Shown here piece after piece: positions 16,668 through 27,097 of a DNA stretch of 64,000 nucleotides. Made by a program: the position numbers and the translations under genes. Location of the stretch: the NCBI RefSeq assembly GCF_026967805.1, contig NZ_JAPVBG010000003.1, positions 620,001 through 684,000 on the forward strand, written 5' to 3'. A model generated the notes under the pieces. That model was given only the letters and a program-made list of their open reading frames with translations, was not told where the DNA came from and made no database searches. The stretch's first letter is position 1, and each line of letters opens with the position of its first letter. Origin of the DNA: Blastococcus sp. VKM Ac-2987. Lineage in GTDB: Bacteria > Actinomycetota > Actinomycetes > Mycobacteriales > Geodermatophilaceae.

Positions 16668-17897
16668 ATGGCAGATGGCGGACGGACCTACGACCTGGTC
16701 GTGTACGGGGCCACCGGCTTCGTCGGGCGGCTGCTCGCGGCCTACCTGGCCGAGCACGCCCCGGAGGGCACCCGGATCGCGCTGGCCGGGCGGTCCCGGC
16801 GGCGCCTGGAGGAGGTGCGCGACGCCCTGCCGGCCGGTGGCCGCGGCTGGGCGCTGGTGGAGGCGGACTCCACCGACGCGGCGTCGCTGGCCGACCTCGC
16901 CGGCAGCACCCGGGTGCTGGCGACCACCGTCGGCCCCTACGCCCGGTACGGCCTGCCGGTGGTCGAGGCCTGCGCCCGCGCCGGGACGCACTACGCCGAC
17001 CTGACCGGCGAGGTGCTGTTCGTCCGGGACGCGATCGAGCGGTGCGACGCCGTCGCGAAGGAGACCGGTGCGCGGATCGTCCACGCCTGCGGCTACGACT
17101 CCATCCCCTCGGACCTGAGCGTGTTCCTGCTGGCGCAGCGGGCCGCGGCCGACGGCGCGGGTGGCCTCCGCGACGTCCAGCTGGTCGCCACCGCCCGGGG
17201 CGGGTTCAGCGGCGGGACCATCGACTCGATGCGCGCCCAGGTGGAGGCGCTGCAGGACGACCCGGCGCTGCGCCGCGTGGTCGGCGACCCCTTCGCGCTG
17301 AGCCCGGACCGGGCGGCCGAGCCGGACACACCTCAGCCGCGGGACGCGAGCCTGCCGTCCCAGACGCCCGACGGGCGGTGGACGGCGCCGTTCGTGATGG
17401 CGCCGTTCAACACCCGCATCGTGCGGCGGAGCAACGCGCTGCAGGACTGGGCGTACGGGCGGTCCCTGCGCTACGGCGAGGTCATGGGCGTCGGCCGCGG
17501 CCCGCTGGGTGCGGTGACCGCGGCCGGGGTCAGCGCCGGGCTGGTCGCCGCCGTCTCCGCCATGAGCCTGGCTCCGACCCGCGCGCTGCTCGACCGCGTG
17601 CTCCCCGCGCCCGGCAGCGGACCGAGCGAGGCGGTCCGGCAGAAGGGCTTCTTCCGCATGATCGTCGACGCCGGCACCGAGGACGGCCGCCGGTACCGGG
17701 CGACCGCCGCCGGGAAGGGGGACCCCGGCTACGCGGCGACGGCGGTGATGCTCGGCGAGAGCGCCCTCGCGCTCGCCCTGGACGGCGACCGGCTGCCCGA
17801 CCGCGCCGGCTCCCTCACGCCGGCCACGGCGATGGGCGAGGTGCTGGTCGAGCGGCTGCGTGCGGCCGGGCACACCTACGAGGTGACCGTCCGCTGA
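16668..17897 (+). CDS. Saccharopine dehydrogenase-like trans-acting enoyl reductase family protein
   Basis: A 409-residue NAD(P)-dependent oxidoreductase of the group containing mycobacterial trans-acting enoyl reductase (Rv2953-type) and Rv2449c. The N-terminal Rossmann motif is DLVVYGATGFVGRLLAAYLA (residues 8-27), with IALAGRSRRRLEEV following. Also family-like are TTVGPYARYGLPVVEACARAGTHYADLTGE, HACGYDSIPSDL and the GGFSGGTIDSM loop. A hydrophobic helix (AGLVAAVSAMSLAP) sits near residue 290, as in membrane-associated relatives. In mycobacteria the relatives reduce polyketide-type lipids; here no polyketide synthase is near, so the substrate is open. Confidence 0.85.
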   Translation: MADGGRTYDLVVYGATGFVGRLLAAYLAEHAPEGTRIALAGRSRRRLEEVRDALPAGGRGWALVEADSTDAASLADLAGSTRVLATTVGPYARYGLPVVEACARAGTHYADLTGEVLFVRDAIERCDAVAKETGARIVHACGYDSIPSDLSVFLLAQRAAADGAGGLRDVQLVATARGGFSGGTIDSMRAQVEALQDDPALRRVVGDPFALSPDRAAEPDTPQPRDASLPSQTPDGRWTAPFVMAPFNTRIVRRSNALQDWAYGRSLRYGEVMGVGRGPLGAVTAAGVSAGLVAAVSAMSLAPTRALLDRVLPAPGSGPSEAVRQKGFFRMIVDAGTEDGRRYRATAAGKGDPGYAATAVMLGESALALALDGDRLPDRAGSLTPATAMGEVLVERLRAAGHTYEVTVR

Positions 17898-17947
17898 GCG
17901 GCCGCCGCGTCGGCGGCCCCGGAACGGCGTCGCTAGGGTTGGCCGAC

Positions 17948-18544
17948 ATGCCGACCAGCTCGCCGGACCTGCCCGTGGGGACGATCCAGGATCTCGGCCT
18001 GCCCGGACGGGCGGTGACCGCGCTGACCCGCGCGGGGATCACCGACGTCGCGGCGCTGGCCGCCCTCACCCGGCGGGAGCTGACCGCCGTCGCCGGGCTC
18101 GGCCCGGGCCTGGTGGCCGCGATCCGGGCCGTCGTGCCGGAACCCCCCGCGCAGCTGCCCGGGGCCGCCGGCCCGACCGCGGACGCCGGCCACGCCGGTG
18201 CGCCCGCCGAGGCGCCCGCGCCGGACGAGGCGGAGTCCCCGGCCGCGCCGGCCATCCCGTCGTTCGCCTCGCTGCGCGGGCCGCGCCGCCGGTCGGCGGT
18301 CGACCTGCTGCTGCCGGATGCCCCGACCGTGCCGGAGCCGCTTCCGGCCCCCGCGGAGTCCGAGCCGCCGGCGGCCGGCGGGCCGGCGACCCGACCGGCG
18401 TCCGCGCGGACGACGTCGGCCGGGCCGGTCGCCGCGGCACCGGTGCGGCCGCCCGAGTACGCCGATCTCCTGGGGCTGGGCGTGCACGTCGTGCGGGCGG
18501 TCCTCACCGCGCCGGCCCGCTGCCTTCGCCGGCTGCTCGGCTAG
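17948..18544 (+). CDS. Helix-hairpin-helix protein resembling the RNA polymerase alpha C-terminal domain
   Basis: A 198-residue protein. Residues 10-58 (IQDLGLPGRAVTALTRAG, then ITDVAALAALTRRELTAVAG and LGPGLVAAIRAVV) form two helix-hairpin-helix-like units arranged as in the alpha-CTD, suggesting DNA or protein binding. The remainder, about 110 residues, is a Pro/Ala-rich disordered linker, followed by a short C-terminal amphipathic or hydrophobic segment (LLGLGVHVVRAVLTAPARCLRRLLG) that could touch membrane or a partner. The gene starts at an ATG 50 bases after the oxidoreductase stop and ends in TAG, showing that TAG is a normal stop here. The specific role is unknown. Confidence 0.65.
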   Translation: MPTSSPDLPVGTIQDLGLPGRAVTALTRAGITDVAALAALTRRELTAVAGLGPGLVAAIRAVVPEPPAQLPGAAGPTADAGHAGAPAEAPAPDEAESPAAPAIPSFASLRGPRRRSAVDLLLPDAPTVPEPLPAPAESEPPAAGGPATRPASARTTSAGPVAAAPVRPPEYADLLGLGVHVVRAVLTAPARCLRRLLG

Positions 18545-18588
18545 GGACCGGCCCCGTAGGCGTCGGTGCCGTCGGCGACACTGCGAGG

Positions 18589-20253
18589 GTGCAGCGGGTC
18601 GTGCTCCGGCGCCGCGAGTCCGCGGTCGAGGTCGCGGAGCTCGCCGACGACGGGACGACGTCGGCGCTCACCGGGATCCCGGCCGACGCGCTGCCCGCCC
18701 TCGTCGCGGCGCGGGAGGCCGCCCCCGCGGCCGTCCGCTGGGTGTGGGACGACACCACCCGCTGGTACCCGGCGCTGCTGGCGGCCGGGGTGCGGGTGGA
18801 GCGCTGCACCGACCTGCGGCTGACCCACGCCGTCCTCCGGCGGTCCCCGTTCGCCGACCAGGCGCTGCTCGCCGGTGCCGACACCGCCGGGTGGGATGCG
18901 CTGCAGCCGGTCGCGGCGGCCGACCCGGCGCTCTTCCCGCCCGCCGACCCGGCCGACCTGCTCGACCCGGCGGCCGAGCACCGCCGGCAGCAGGCGGCCC
19001 TCGCCGCCTCCCCGCGGGGCGACGGGCTCGCGCTGCTGCTCGCGGCGGAGTCCTCCGGTGCCCTGGTGGCCGCCGAGATGACGCACACCGGCCTGCCGTG
19101 GCGGGCCGACGTGCACGAGCGCCTGCTGACCGGGCTGCTCGGCCCGCGCCCGGCGGCCGGCGGGCGCCCCGCGGTGCTCGAGCGGCTGCTCGGGGAGATC
19201 CGCGCCGCCCTGGGCGCCCCGGGGCTGAACCCGGACTCGCCGGCCGAGCTGCTGCGGGCGCTCCAGCAGGCCGGCCTCCCGGTCGCCGACACCCGCTCGT
19301 GGACCCTCGAGCAGCTCGACCACCCGGGCGTCCCGCCGCTGCTCGAGTACAAGAAGCTGATGCGGCTGCTCACGGCCAACGGCTGGAGCTGGCTGGAGGC
19401 CTGGGTGCGGGACGGGCGGTTCCGCTCCTCCTTCCTGCCCGGCGGGGTCGTCACCGGGCGGTGGGCGTCCAACGGCGGCGGCGCGCTCTCGGTCCCCACG
19501 TTGATCCGGCCGGCCGCCGTCGCGGACGACGGCTGGCGGTTCGTGGTCGCGGACGTGGCCCAGCTGGAGCCCCGGGTGCTCGCCGGGATGAGCGGCGACA
19601 CCGCGATGGCCGAGGCGGCGCGCGCCTCGGATCTCTACGAGGGCATGGTCGCCGGTGGGGCGGTGGCCACGCGGGCGGAGGCGAAGCTCGGCATCCTCGG
19701 GGCGATGTACGGCGGCACGCGCGGGGAGAGCGGCCGCATGATGCCCCGGCTGACCCGCCGCTACCCGCGCGCCATCGGCCTGGTCGAGGAGGCCGCCCGG
19801 GCCGGCGAGCGCGGCGAGGTGGTGCACACCCTGCTGGGCCGGGGGTCGCCGACGCCCACCGGGTCGTGGGCGGAGCGGGCGGTGGACCTCGGCGAGCCGG
19901 CGGAGCAGGCGGGTACGCGGGAGGACCGCGACCGCGCCCGCCGCGCCTGGGGCCGGTTCACCCGCAACTTCGTGGTCCAGGGCACCGGCGCGGAGTGGGC
20001 GCTGTGCTGGATGGCCGACCTGCGCAACCGGCTCTGGCGGCTGGGTGGCGACGGTCCGCTGGGGCGCCGGCCGCACCTGGCGTTCTTCCTGCACGACGAG
20101 GTCGTCGTGCACGCCCCCGAGGCCCTCGCCGACGACGTGGTGGCGGCGGTGCGGGCGTCGGCGTCCACCGCCGGGCGCCTGCTGTTCGGCGCCTTCCCGG
20201 TGGACTTCCCGCTCGACGTCGCCGTCGTCCGGTCGTGGGCCGACGCCGGCTGA
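18589..20253 (+). CDS. PolA-family DNA polymerase with degenerate 3'-5' exonuclease-like N-terminus
   Basis: A 554-residue family A polymerase of the short actinobacterial type annotated as bifunctional 3'-5' exonuclease/DNA polymerase. The polymerase half carries motif A as VVADVAQLEPRVLAGM (metal-binding Asp; the usual YSQIELR is changed), a finger-helix region EAKLGILGAMYGGTRGE, and motif C FFLHDEVVVHAPE (catalytic HDE). The N-terminal 170 residues align in position with the exonuclease domain, but I see no DxE exonuclease motif, so proofreading is doubtful. There is no 5'-nuclease domain. It starts at GTG 18589. The role is probably accessory synthesis or repair next to a normal PolA. Confidence 0.85.
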   Translation: MQRVVLRRRESAVEVAELADDGTTSALTGIPADALPALVAAREAAPAAVRWVWDDTTRWYPALLAAGVRVERCTDLRLTHAVLRRSPFADQALLAGADTAGWDALQPVAAADPALFPPADPADLLDPAAEHRRQQAALAASPRGDGLALLLAAESSGALVAAEMTHTGLPWRADVHERLLTGLLGPRPAAGGRPAVLERLLGEIRAALGAPGLNPDSPAELLRALQQAGLPVADTRSWTLEQLDHPGVPPLLEYKKLMRLLTANGWSWLEAWVRDGRFRSSFLPGGVVTGRWASNGGGALSVPTLIRPAAVADDGWRFVVADVAQLEPRVLAGMSGDTAMAEAARASDLYEGMVAGGAVATRAEAKLGILGAMYGGTRGESGRMMPRLTRRYPRAIGLVEEAARAGERGEVVHTLLGRGSPTPTGSWAERAVDLGEPAEQAGTREDRDRARRAWGRFTRNFVVQGTGAEWALCWMADLRNRLWRLGGDGPLGRRPHLAFFLHDEVVVHAPEALADDVVAAVRASASTAGRLLFGAFPVDFPLDVAVVRSWADAG

Positions 20254-20334
20254 GCGGGGGCGGCCCCTACACCTCCGACCGGGCCGGATCCGGCACGCGA
20301 CACACGTCACGCCGTGGAATTAGCCGCCGATCGA

Positions 20335-20364
20335 TTGTCACGTATGCATAACGGCGGTTACCGT
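20335..20364 (+). promoter_or_regulatory. Probable promoter for the riboswitch-hydrolase transcript
   Basis: TTGTCA at 20335-20340, an 18-base spacer, and TACCGT at 20359-20364 fit the actinobacterial TANNNT -10 consensus. The stretch is AT-rich compared with its surroundings and lies about 55 bases before the riboswitch. Confidence 0.5.
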
Positions 20365-20419
20365 GGCCGGGTCCGATCGGTCGCCACGTCCCCATCCGGG
20401 GAGTCCGATCGGCGCCGCC

Positions 20420-20562
20420 GAGTCGCCCGCAGCCATCGCGCTGAGGGGGAGCCGGGGACCCACCGCAGCACTGGGGTGAATCGCGCGCCGCGCACGTCGC
20501 GGCGCGGGTAGGGCGACTTCCACGCCCGAATCCGTCAGCTAACCCGGTAGGCGGCATCGGAA
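20420..20562 (+). promoter_or_regulatory. c-di-AMP riboswitch (ydaO-yuaA type)
   Basis: The conserved blocks of the ydaO/yuaA RNA appear in order: CGCTGAGGGGGAGCCGGGGA, then CCCACCG, ACTGGGGTGAATCGCG, a GC hairpin, GGGTAGGGCGACTTCCACG, CCCGAATCCGTCAGCTAACC and CGGTAGGCGG. In actinobacteria this element binds c-di-AMP and turns off genes for Rpf, NlpC/P60 and other cell-wall hydrolases; the gene 3' of it here is a cell-wall-type peptidase. Exact ends are approximate. Confidence 0.9.
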
Positions 20563-20580
20563 GAAACGGAGAGCCGCCGC

Positions 20581-20655
20581 ATGGCGCGCCCTTGCACCGC
20601 CGCACGCCCCAGCGCCCGCCGGCACCACCGCAGCCAGGTGCGCCCGCTGAGCTGA
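20581..20655 (+). CDS. Possible 24-residue leader ORF after the riboswitch
   Basis: ATG at 20581 has a well-placed ribosome site (GGAGAG, seven bases upstream) and encodes a short basic peptide (starting MARPCTAARPSARRHHRSQ) ending in TGA. It lies directly behind the riboswitch, where the ribosome site of the controlled gene would be expected. It is in the same frame as the hydrolase 180 bases downstream, with no other stop between. It may be a leader peptide, or the remains of an older hydrolase N-terminus. Confidence 0.35.
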   Translation: MARPCTAARPSARRHHRSQVRPLS

Positions 20656-20838
20656 TCGCCCGCGCACCCGGCGTCCCGCCCCGCTGACCGGCCACCTCCG
20701 AGCACCTCCCGCTCGACCGGCTCCTCGCCGTCCCCCGGTGGCCCACCCAGCCGGCCCGACGTCGGCGCACTGCTGCCCGCACCCCGCCGCGGCCCGCCCT
20801 CCGGCCGGCCGCGTGACACCCTCGGAGCCCCCGTACCC

Positions 20839-21738
20839 ATGAATCCCCGCACCACCACCTCCGGCCGTCGCCGGTCGCCCGCGAACGTCCGTCGCCCCGC
20901 CGTCTACCTGGGCGTGGCCGCGGCCGGCGCCCTGCTGGTCAACCTCCTCGTCGGCGTCGAACCGGCCGCGCAGGCCGAGGCGGACGCGCCGCAGTCGCTG
21001 AGCGTCGCGCAGGAGCTCGGGCTCACCGCGCAGTCCGGCCCGATCGACGTGACCGAGGACCTCGCGCCGCTGCAGGACCTCACCGCCAGCCGCAGCACCC
21101 GCGACGCCGAGCAGGCCGCGGCGCAGCAGGCCCAGGCCGCCGCCGACCAGGCGGAGCTCGACCGGCAGAAGGCCGAGGCGGAGGCCGCCGCACGGGCCGA
21201 GGCCGAGGCGAAGGCCAAGGCGGAGGAGGAGGCGAAGGCCGCCGCCGCAGCCGCTGCGGCGTCCGCTGCAGCTGCCGCTCCGGCGCCCGCGGCCGCGGCC
21301 GCCAGCCCGAGCCAGCAGGCCCGCGCCGCCACCACGGCCGCCGCCACGGCCGCCGCCTCGGTGGCCGCCTCGGCGGTCGCCAAGATCACCAACACCGCCG
21401 GGAGCCACCGGCCGCAGGTGCAGGCGGCGGCCGACGCCGTGGTCAGCAACGTGCCCGGCGCCGCCGGCATCACCCTCGGCGGCACGCGGGCGAGCGCGGC
21501 CGACCCGGGCGGCCACCCGTCCGGCCTGGCGCTGGACTACATGGTGATGTCGAACGCCGCTCTCGGCGACGCGATCGTCGCCTACCACCGGGCGCACTGG
21601 GACGAGCTCGGCGTGGACTACCTGATCTGGCAGCAGCGGATGCTGTCCTCCGCCGGAGGGTCCTGGAAGGCGATGGAGAACCGCGGCAGCGCCACGGCCA
21701 ACCACTTCGACCACGTGCACGTGAACTACCTGGGCTGA
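20839..21738 (+). CDS. Secreted cell-wall peptidase with ARB_07466-like (M15-type) C-terminal domain
   Basis: A 299-residue exported protein. Residues 1-45 form a long basic N-region and a hydrophobic signal or anchor. Residues 85-140 are an Ala/Glu/Lys-rich coiled coil (AEAEAKAKAEEEAKAAA). The last 115 residues are the ARB_07466-like domain: SRASAADPGG-like loop, HPSGLALDYMV (zinc-ligand His and Asp), and ATANHFDHVHVNYLG (HxH ending) match the LAS/M15 peptidase metal site, so it probably cleaves peptidoglycan peptides. Its mRNA leader carries the c-di-AMP riboswitch, tying hydrolysis to osmotic/c-di-AMP status. The ATG at 20839 has only a distant GGAG, so the start is less certain. A terminator hairpin follows. 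Confidence 0.82.
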   Translation: MNPRTTTSGRRRSPANVRRPAVYLGVAAAGALLVNLLVGVEPAAQAEADAPQSLSVAQELGLTAQSGPIDVTEDLAPLQDLTASRSTRDAEQAAAQQAQAAADQAELDRQKAEAEAAARAEAEAKAKAEEEAKAAAAAAAASAAAAAPAPAAAAASPSQQARAATTAAATAAASVAASAVAKITNTAGSHRPQVQAAADAVVSNVPGAAGITLGGTRASAADPGGHPSGLALDYMVMSNAALGDAIVAYHRAHWDELGVDYLIWQQRMLSSAGGSWKAMENRGSATANHFDHVHVNYLG

Positions 21739-21745
21739 GCGACGT

Positions 21746-21772
21746 GGCCCCGGGCCCGTCGGGCCCGGGGCC
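21746..21772. terminator. Bidirectional terminator hairpin
   Basis: A perfect 12-bp stem, GGCCCCGGGCCC / GGGCCCGGGGCC, with a three-base loop (GTC) starts eight bases after the hydrolase stop and lies between it and the convergent STAS-like gene. Confidence 0.7.
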
Positions 21773-21875
21773 CGTCAGGGTCCTGGACGTCGTCCCGCCG
21801 GCCTGCGGACGACCGGGCGCGCCGGCACCGGCACGGCCACGGCGCGCACGCCGGTCGGGGCGCCGACCCGCCCGA

Positions 21876-22208
21876 TCAGCCGGGACGGGTGGCGCGGCGG
21901 GTCCCGTCCTCGGCCAGCGCCCGCGCCAGCTCCGGCGAGCGGCGCACCGGCAGCGGGCGGCCGGTGCGCGCCGCCGCGGCGTCCAGGTGGTCGACCAGCA
22001 GCTGCCGCCCGGCGGACGACAGCCCGGTCACCGATCCCGCGTCGACGGCGTCGACCCGCACCGGCTCACCCCCGTAGCGGTGCAGGAACGCGGCGACGGC
22101 GTCGTCGTCGACCTCTCCGGCCAGGCACAGCACCCGGCCACCGGCGGTGTTGAGCAGCCGGACCACGCCGCGGACCTGTGCGAACGGCCGGGAAGGGGGT
22201 GCGAGCAC
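21876..22208 (-). CDS. STAS-like (anti-sigma factor antagonist-like) small protein
   Basis: A roughly 110-residue protein whose pattern VRLLNTAGGRVLCLAGEVDDDAVAAFL, then a VDAVDAGSVTGLSSAGRQLLVDHLDAAA segment, resembles a STAS domain: strand, turn, strand, helix, with the Asp-x-x-x-Val-Thr-x-Leu-Ser-Ser loop at the place of the phosphorylatable Ser. This would make it a partner in sigma-factor control, but the match is by eye only. The GTG at 22208 is one possible start; the frame is open further upstream. It is divergent from the Ser/Thr kinase gene, whose product could in principle phosphorylate it. Confidence 0.5.
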   Translation of the reverse strand: MLAPPSRPFAQVRGVVRLLNTAGGRVLCLAGEVDDDAVAAFLHRYGGEPVRVDAVDAGSVTGLSSAGRQLLVDHLDAAAARTGRPLPVRRSPELARALAEDGTRRATRPG

Positions 22209-22329
22209 GGGTCCAGTCTGACGTCCCCGGGCGCGGCGGGGGTTCAGGTCCGCCGCGAACGGGCACCCAGGGGAGCGCGGGGCGACGGGCGGGGAGCAGC
22301 TCGCGGGGACGAGAACGAGGGGATCGGGA

Positions 22330-24249
<1,920 letters not shown>

Positions 24250-24269
24250 GGCCCCAGCCGCCCCACCGC

Positions 24270-25241
24270 TCAGCCGCGGACCCGGATCAGCACCTTCCCG
24301 GTGGCGCGGCGCTCCTCGAGCTCGACGACGGCCTCGGCGGCGTCGGCCAGGTCGTGGACCGAACCCAGGGGCGGGTCCAGCCGGCCCTGCTCGAGCAGCG
24401 GGGCCAGCTCCTGCCACTGCTCCGCGGGGTAGCCCCGCTCGCTGCCCGACCAGAACGCGCCCCAGCCGACACCGACCACCGACACGTTGTTGAGCAGCAG
24501 CCGGTTCACCTTGACCGTCGGGATCTCCCCGCCGGTGAAGCCGAGCACGAGCAGCCGGCCCTCCCGGCCCAGGCTGCGCAGCGAGTCGGTGAAGCGGTCC
24601 CCGCCGACCGGGTCGACGACGACGTCCACCCCGCGGCCACCGGTGAGCTCCTTGACCCGGTCGCGGAAGCCCTCGGCCAGGACGACCTCGTCGGCGCCGG
24701 CGGCCCGGGCGACCTCGCCCTTGGCCTCGGTCGAGACCACGGCGAGGACGCGGGCCCCGGCGGCGTGGGCGAGCTGGATCCCCGCCGTCCCGAGGCCGCC
24801 GGCCGCGCCCTGCACCAGCACGGTCTCGCCCTCGGCCAGCCGGCCCCGGCGGTGCAGCGCGAAGTGCATGGTCAGGTAGTTCATCGGCAGCGCGGCGCCC
24901 TGCTCGAAGCTCGTGCGGTCGGGCAGCGGGAAGACCAGCGACGGGTCGACGGCGACGACCTCGGCGAAGCCGCCGAAGCCCGGGAAGGCGGCCACCCGCT
25001 GCCCGGGCCGCAGCCCGCTGCCCTCGGGGGCGCTGCGCACCGTGCCGGCGACCTCGCTGCCGGGGACGAACGGCAGCTCCGGCTTGAGCTGGTACTGGCC
25101 GCGGCTGAGGAGCACCTCCGGGAAGGTCACCCCGGCGACGTGCACGTCGACGAGGACCTTCCCGTCGGCGGCTGGCTCGGGGACGTCGACGGCCCGCAGC
25201 GCACGGGGGCCGTCGAGGGAGCTGATCTGGGCGGCGCGCAC
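24270..25241 (-). CDS. NADPH:quinone oxidoreductase-like zinc-independent MDR protein
   Basis: A 323-residue medium-chain dehydrogenase/reductase of the quinone oxidoreductase group. The N-terminal GroES-like fold includes VAGVTFPEVLLSRGQYQLKP and LPFVPGSEVAGTV. The Rossmann fold has VLVQGAAGGLGTAGIQLAHAAGA (the AAGGVG-type motif), then VVDPVGGDRFTDSLRSLGREG and the C-terminal ATGKVLIRVRG strand. No structural or catalytic zinc Cys set is present, as usual for QOR. It reduces quinones or enones with NADPH. The convergent end lies 20 bases from the kinase gene. Confidence 0.9.
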   Translation of the reverse strand: MRAAQISSLDGPRALRAVDVPEPAADGKVLVDVHVAGVTFPEVLLSRGQYQLKPELPFVPGSEVAGTVRSAPEGSGLRPGQRVAAFPGFGGFAEVVAVDPSLVFPLPDRTSFEQGAALPMNYLTMHFALHRRGRLAEGETVLVQGAAGGLGTAGIQLAHAAGARVLAVVSTEAKGEVARAAGADEVVLAEGFRDRVKELTGGRGVDVVVDPVGGDRFTDSLRSLGREGRLLVLGFTGGEIPTVKVNRLLLNNVSVVGVGWGAFWSGSERGYPAEQWQELAPLLEQGRLDPPLGSVHDLADAAEAVVELEERRATGKVLIRVRG

Positions 25242-25357
25242 AGGTCCTCCTGCTCGGTGGGGACGGAAGGCCGGCGCGGCGCGGCGCCACGACGACCGGG
25301 TGCCGCGAGCCTCTCAGACGGGTGCGGCGGTGGCGGCGGGGAGGCGGGCCGGACGGC

Positions 25358-25501
25358 TCAGAGCAGCCGGTCGAGGTCGTCGGGACCCGGACCGGTGCCG
25401 CCGGAGTCGGCCAGGGGAGAGGCGTCGGGGACGTCGTCGTCCGGGGGCTCGGCGGCCACCGGCCCCTCGGCGTAGAGGGTGTCGGGGTCCTTGGGATCCA
25501 T
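25358..25501 (-). CDS. Small acidic hypothetical protein
   Basis: A 47-residue ORF beginning MDPKDPDTLYAEGPVAAEPP and ending in a DDLDRLL motif, very rich in Asp, Pro and Gly and without hydrophobic core. It fills the gap between SelO and the quinone reductase. Similar tiny acidic proteins are common in Geodermatophilaceae genomes, but I cannot name a family. The ribosome site is weak (GCGCGAG), so coding is only moderately supported. Confidence 0.45.
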   Translation of the reverse strand: MDPKDPDTLYAEGPVAAEPPDDDVPDASPLADSGGTGPGPDDLDRLL

Positions 25502-25593
25502 CTCGCGCGGCACCAGCCCGCACTACCCGGGCGGGCCGGCCCCAACCCGGCACCGGCCGGCACCGACCCGCCGGCTGATCGCGCGGGCGCGGC

Positions 25594-27057
25594 TCAGGTG
25601 CCGCAGAAGGTGCGGTAGGCGCCGAAGTCCTGCGGCGCCGGCGCGGCGTACCGCTCCAGCCCCGGCCGCTCGTCGAACGGCGCGGTCACGGCCTCCAGGA
25701 GCCGGCGCAGGGGAGCGAGATCGCCCTCGGTCGCGGCGTCGAGGGCCTCCTCGACCAGGTGGTTGCGGGGGATGTACACGGGGTTGACCCGGTCCATCCC
25801 CGCGGCGTCGGGGGCCAGGGCCCGCCAGCGCTCCAGCCAGCCGTCGATCCCGGCCAGGTCGAGGAAGAGCAGCCGCACCGGCTCCACGTCGCCGCGCGCG
25901 GCGCCACCGAGGGCGCGGAAGAACGTCGTCAGGTCGACGTGGTCCTGCCGGAGCAGGGTCAGGGCGTCCTCGGCCAGGGCGCGGACCACCGCGTCGTCCA
26001 ACCCCTCGGGCAGCCCGAGCTTGCCCCGGACCCCGGCGGTCCAGGCGGCCTGGTACTGCGGCGCGAACCGGTTCAGGGACTCCACCGCCAGGGCGACGGC
26101 CTGCTCCTCGTCGTCGGCGAGGAGGGGGAGGAGGGCCTCGGCGAGCCGGGCCAGGTTCCACTGGGCCACCGCGGGCTGGTTGCCGTAGGCGTAGCGCCCG
26201 CCGGAGTCGATGGAGCTGTAGACCGTGGCGGGGTCGTAGGCGTCGAGGAAGGCGCACGGGCCGTAGTCGATGGTCTCGCCGGAGATCGTCGTGTTGTCGG
26301 TGTTCATGACCCCGTGGACGAAGCCGACGAGCATCCACCGCGCGACCAGCGACGCCTGGGCCGACACGACCGCGTCGAACAGGGCGAGGTAGGGCTGCTC
26401 GGTCGCGGCGGCGGCGGGGTGGTGCCGGTCGATCGCGTGGTCGGCCAGCCGGCGCAGCAGGGCGACGTCGCCGGTGGCCCGTGCGTACTGGAAGCTGCCG
26501 ACGCGCAGGTGGCTGCTGGCCACCCGCGCGAGGACGGCGCCGGGCAGCAGGGTCTCCCGGCGCACCGCGCGCCCGGTGGCGACCACGGCCAGCGAGCGGG
26601 TGGTCGGGATGCCGAGAGCGTGCATCGCCTCGCTGATCACGTACTCGCGCAGCATCGGGCCGACCGCGGCCAGACCGTCGCCGCCGCGGGCGAACGGCGT
26701 CCGGCCGGAGCCCTTGAGGTGGAGGTCGCGGGGCACCCCGTCGGTTCCGGCGAGCTCGCCGAGCAGCAGCGCGCGCCCGTCGCCGAGGCGCGGGCTGAAG
26801 TTGCCGAACTGGTGCCCGGAGTAGGCCTGCGCCACCGGGGTGGCGCCCTCGGGGACGGACGTCCCCACCAGCAGCCGGAGACCCTCGGGCGTGCGCAGCG
26901 AGTCCGGGTCGAGACCGAGCTCGGCGGCGAGCGGCTCGTTGAGCACGAGCAGGCGGGGGTCCGGTGCCTCCTCCGCCTGCCAGGGGAGGGCCAGCTCGCC
27001 GAGCTCGCGGGCGAAGCGGTCCCCGAGGACGACGGTCGGGAGGGGGGCGACGCTCAC
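25594..27057 (-). CDS. selO: Protein adenylyltransferase SelO (YdiU/UPF0061)
   Basis: A 487-residue pseudokinase-fold enzyme that transfers AMP to Ser/Thr/Tyr of target proteins. Family blocks are clear: [74 protein letters not shown], the [25 protein letters not shown] block, [28 protein letters not shown], and [16 protein letters not shown]. In eukaryotic SelO a selenocysteine lies three residues from the end; here the C-terminus is RTFCGT with an ordinary Cys codon and a TGA stop. The GTG at 27057 is chosen over the longer frame because it begins the conserved N-terminus. Confidence 0.95.
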   Translation of the reverse strand: MSVAPLPTVVLGDRFARELGELALPWQAEEAPDPRLLVLNEPLAAELGLDPDSLRTPEGLRLLVGTSVPEGATPVAQAYSGHQFGNFSPRLGDGRALLLGELAGTDGVPRDLHLKGSGRTPFARGGDGLAAVGPMLREYVISEAMHALGIPTTRSLAVVATGRAVRRETLLPGAVLARVASSHLRVGSFQYARATGDVALLRRLADHAIDRHHPAAAATEQPYLALFDAVVSAQASLVARWMLVGFVHGVMNTDNTTISGETIDYGPCAFLDAYDPATVYSSIDSGGRYAYGNQPAVAQWNLARLAEALLPLLADDEEQAVALAVESLNRFAPQYQAAWTAGVRGKLGLPEGLDDAVVRALAEDALTLLRQDHVDLTTFFRALGGAARGDVEPVRLLFLDLAGIDGWLERWRALAPDAAGMDRVNPVYIPRNHLVEEALDAATEGDLAPLRRLLEAVTAPFDERPGLERYAAPAPQDFGAYRTFCGT

Positions 27058-27097
27058 CCGCTCGAGGGTACGTGGGCCCCGCACCCGGCGCCCGGGT

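Noticed and set aside
20653..20655. TGA as a selenocysteine codon joining the short ORF to the hydrolase
   Set aside because: No selenocysteine is known in this hydrolase family, the flanking residues are low complexity, and the sequence between is unconserved in appearance.
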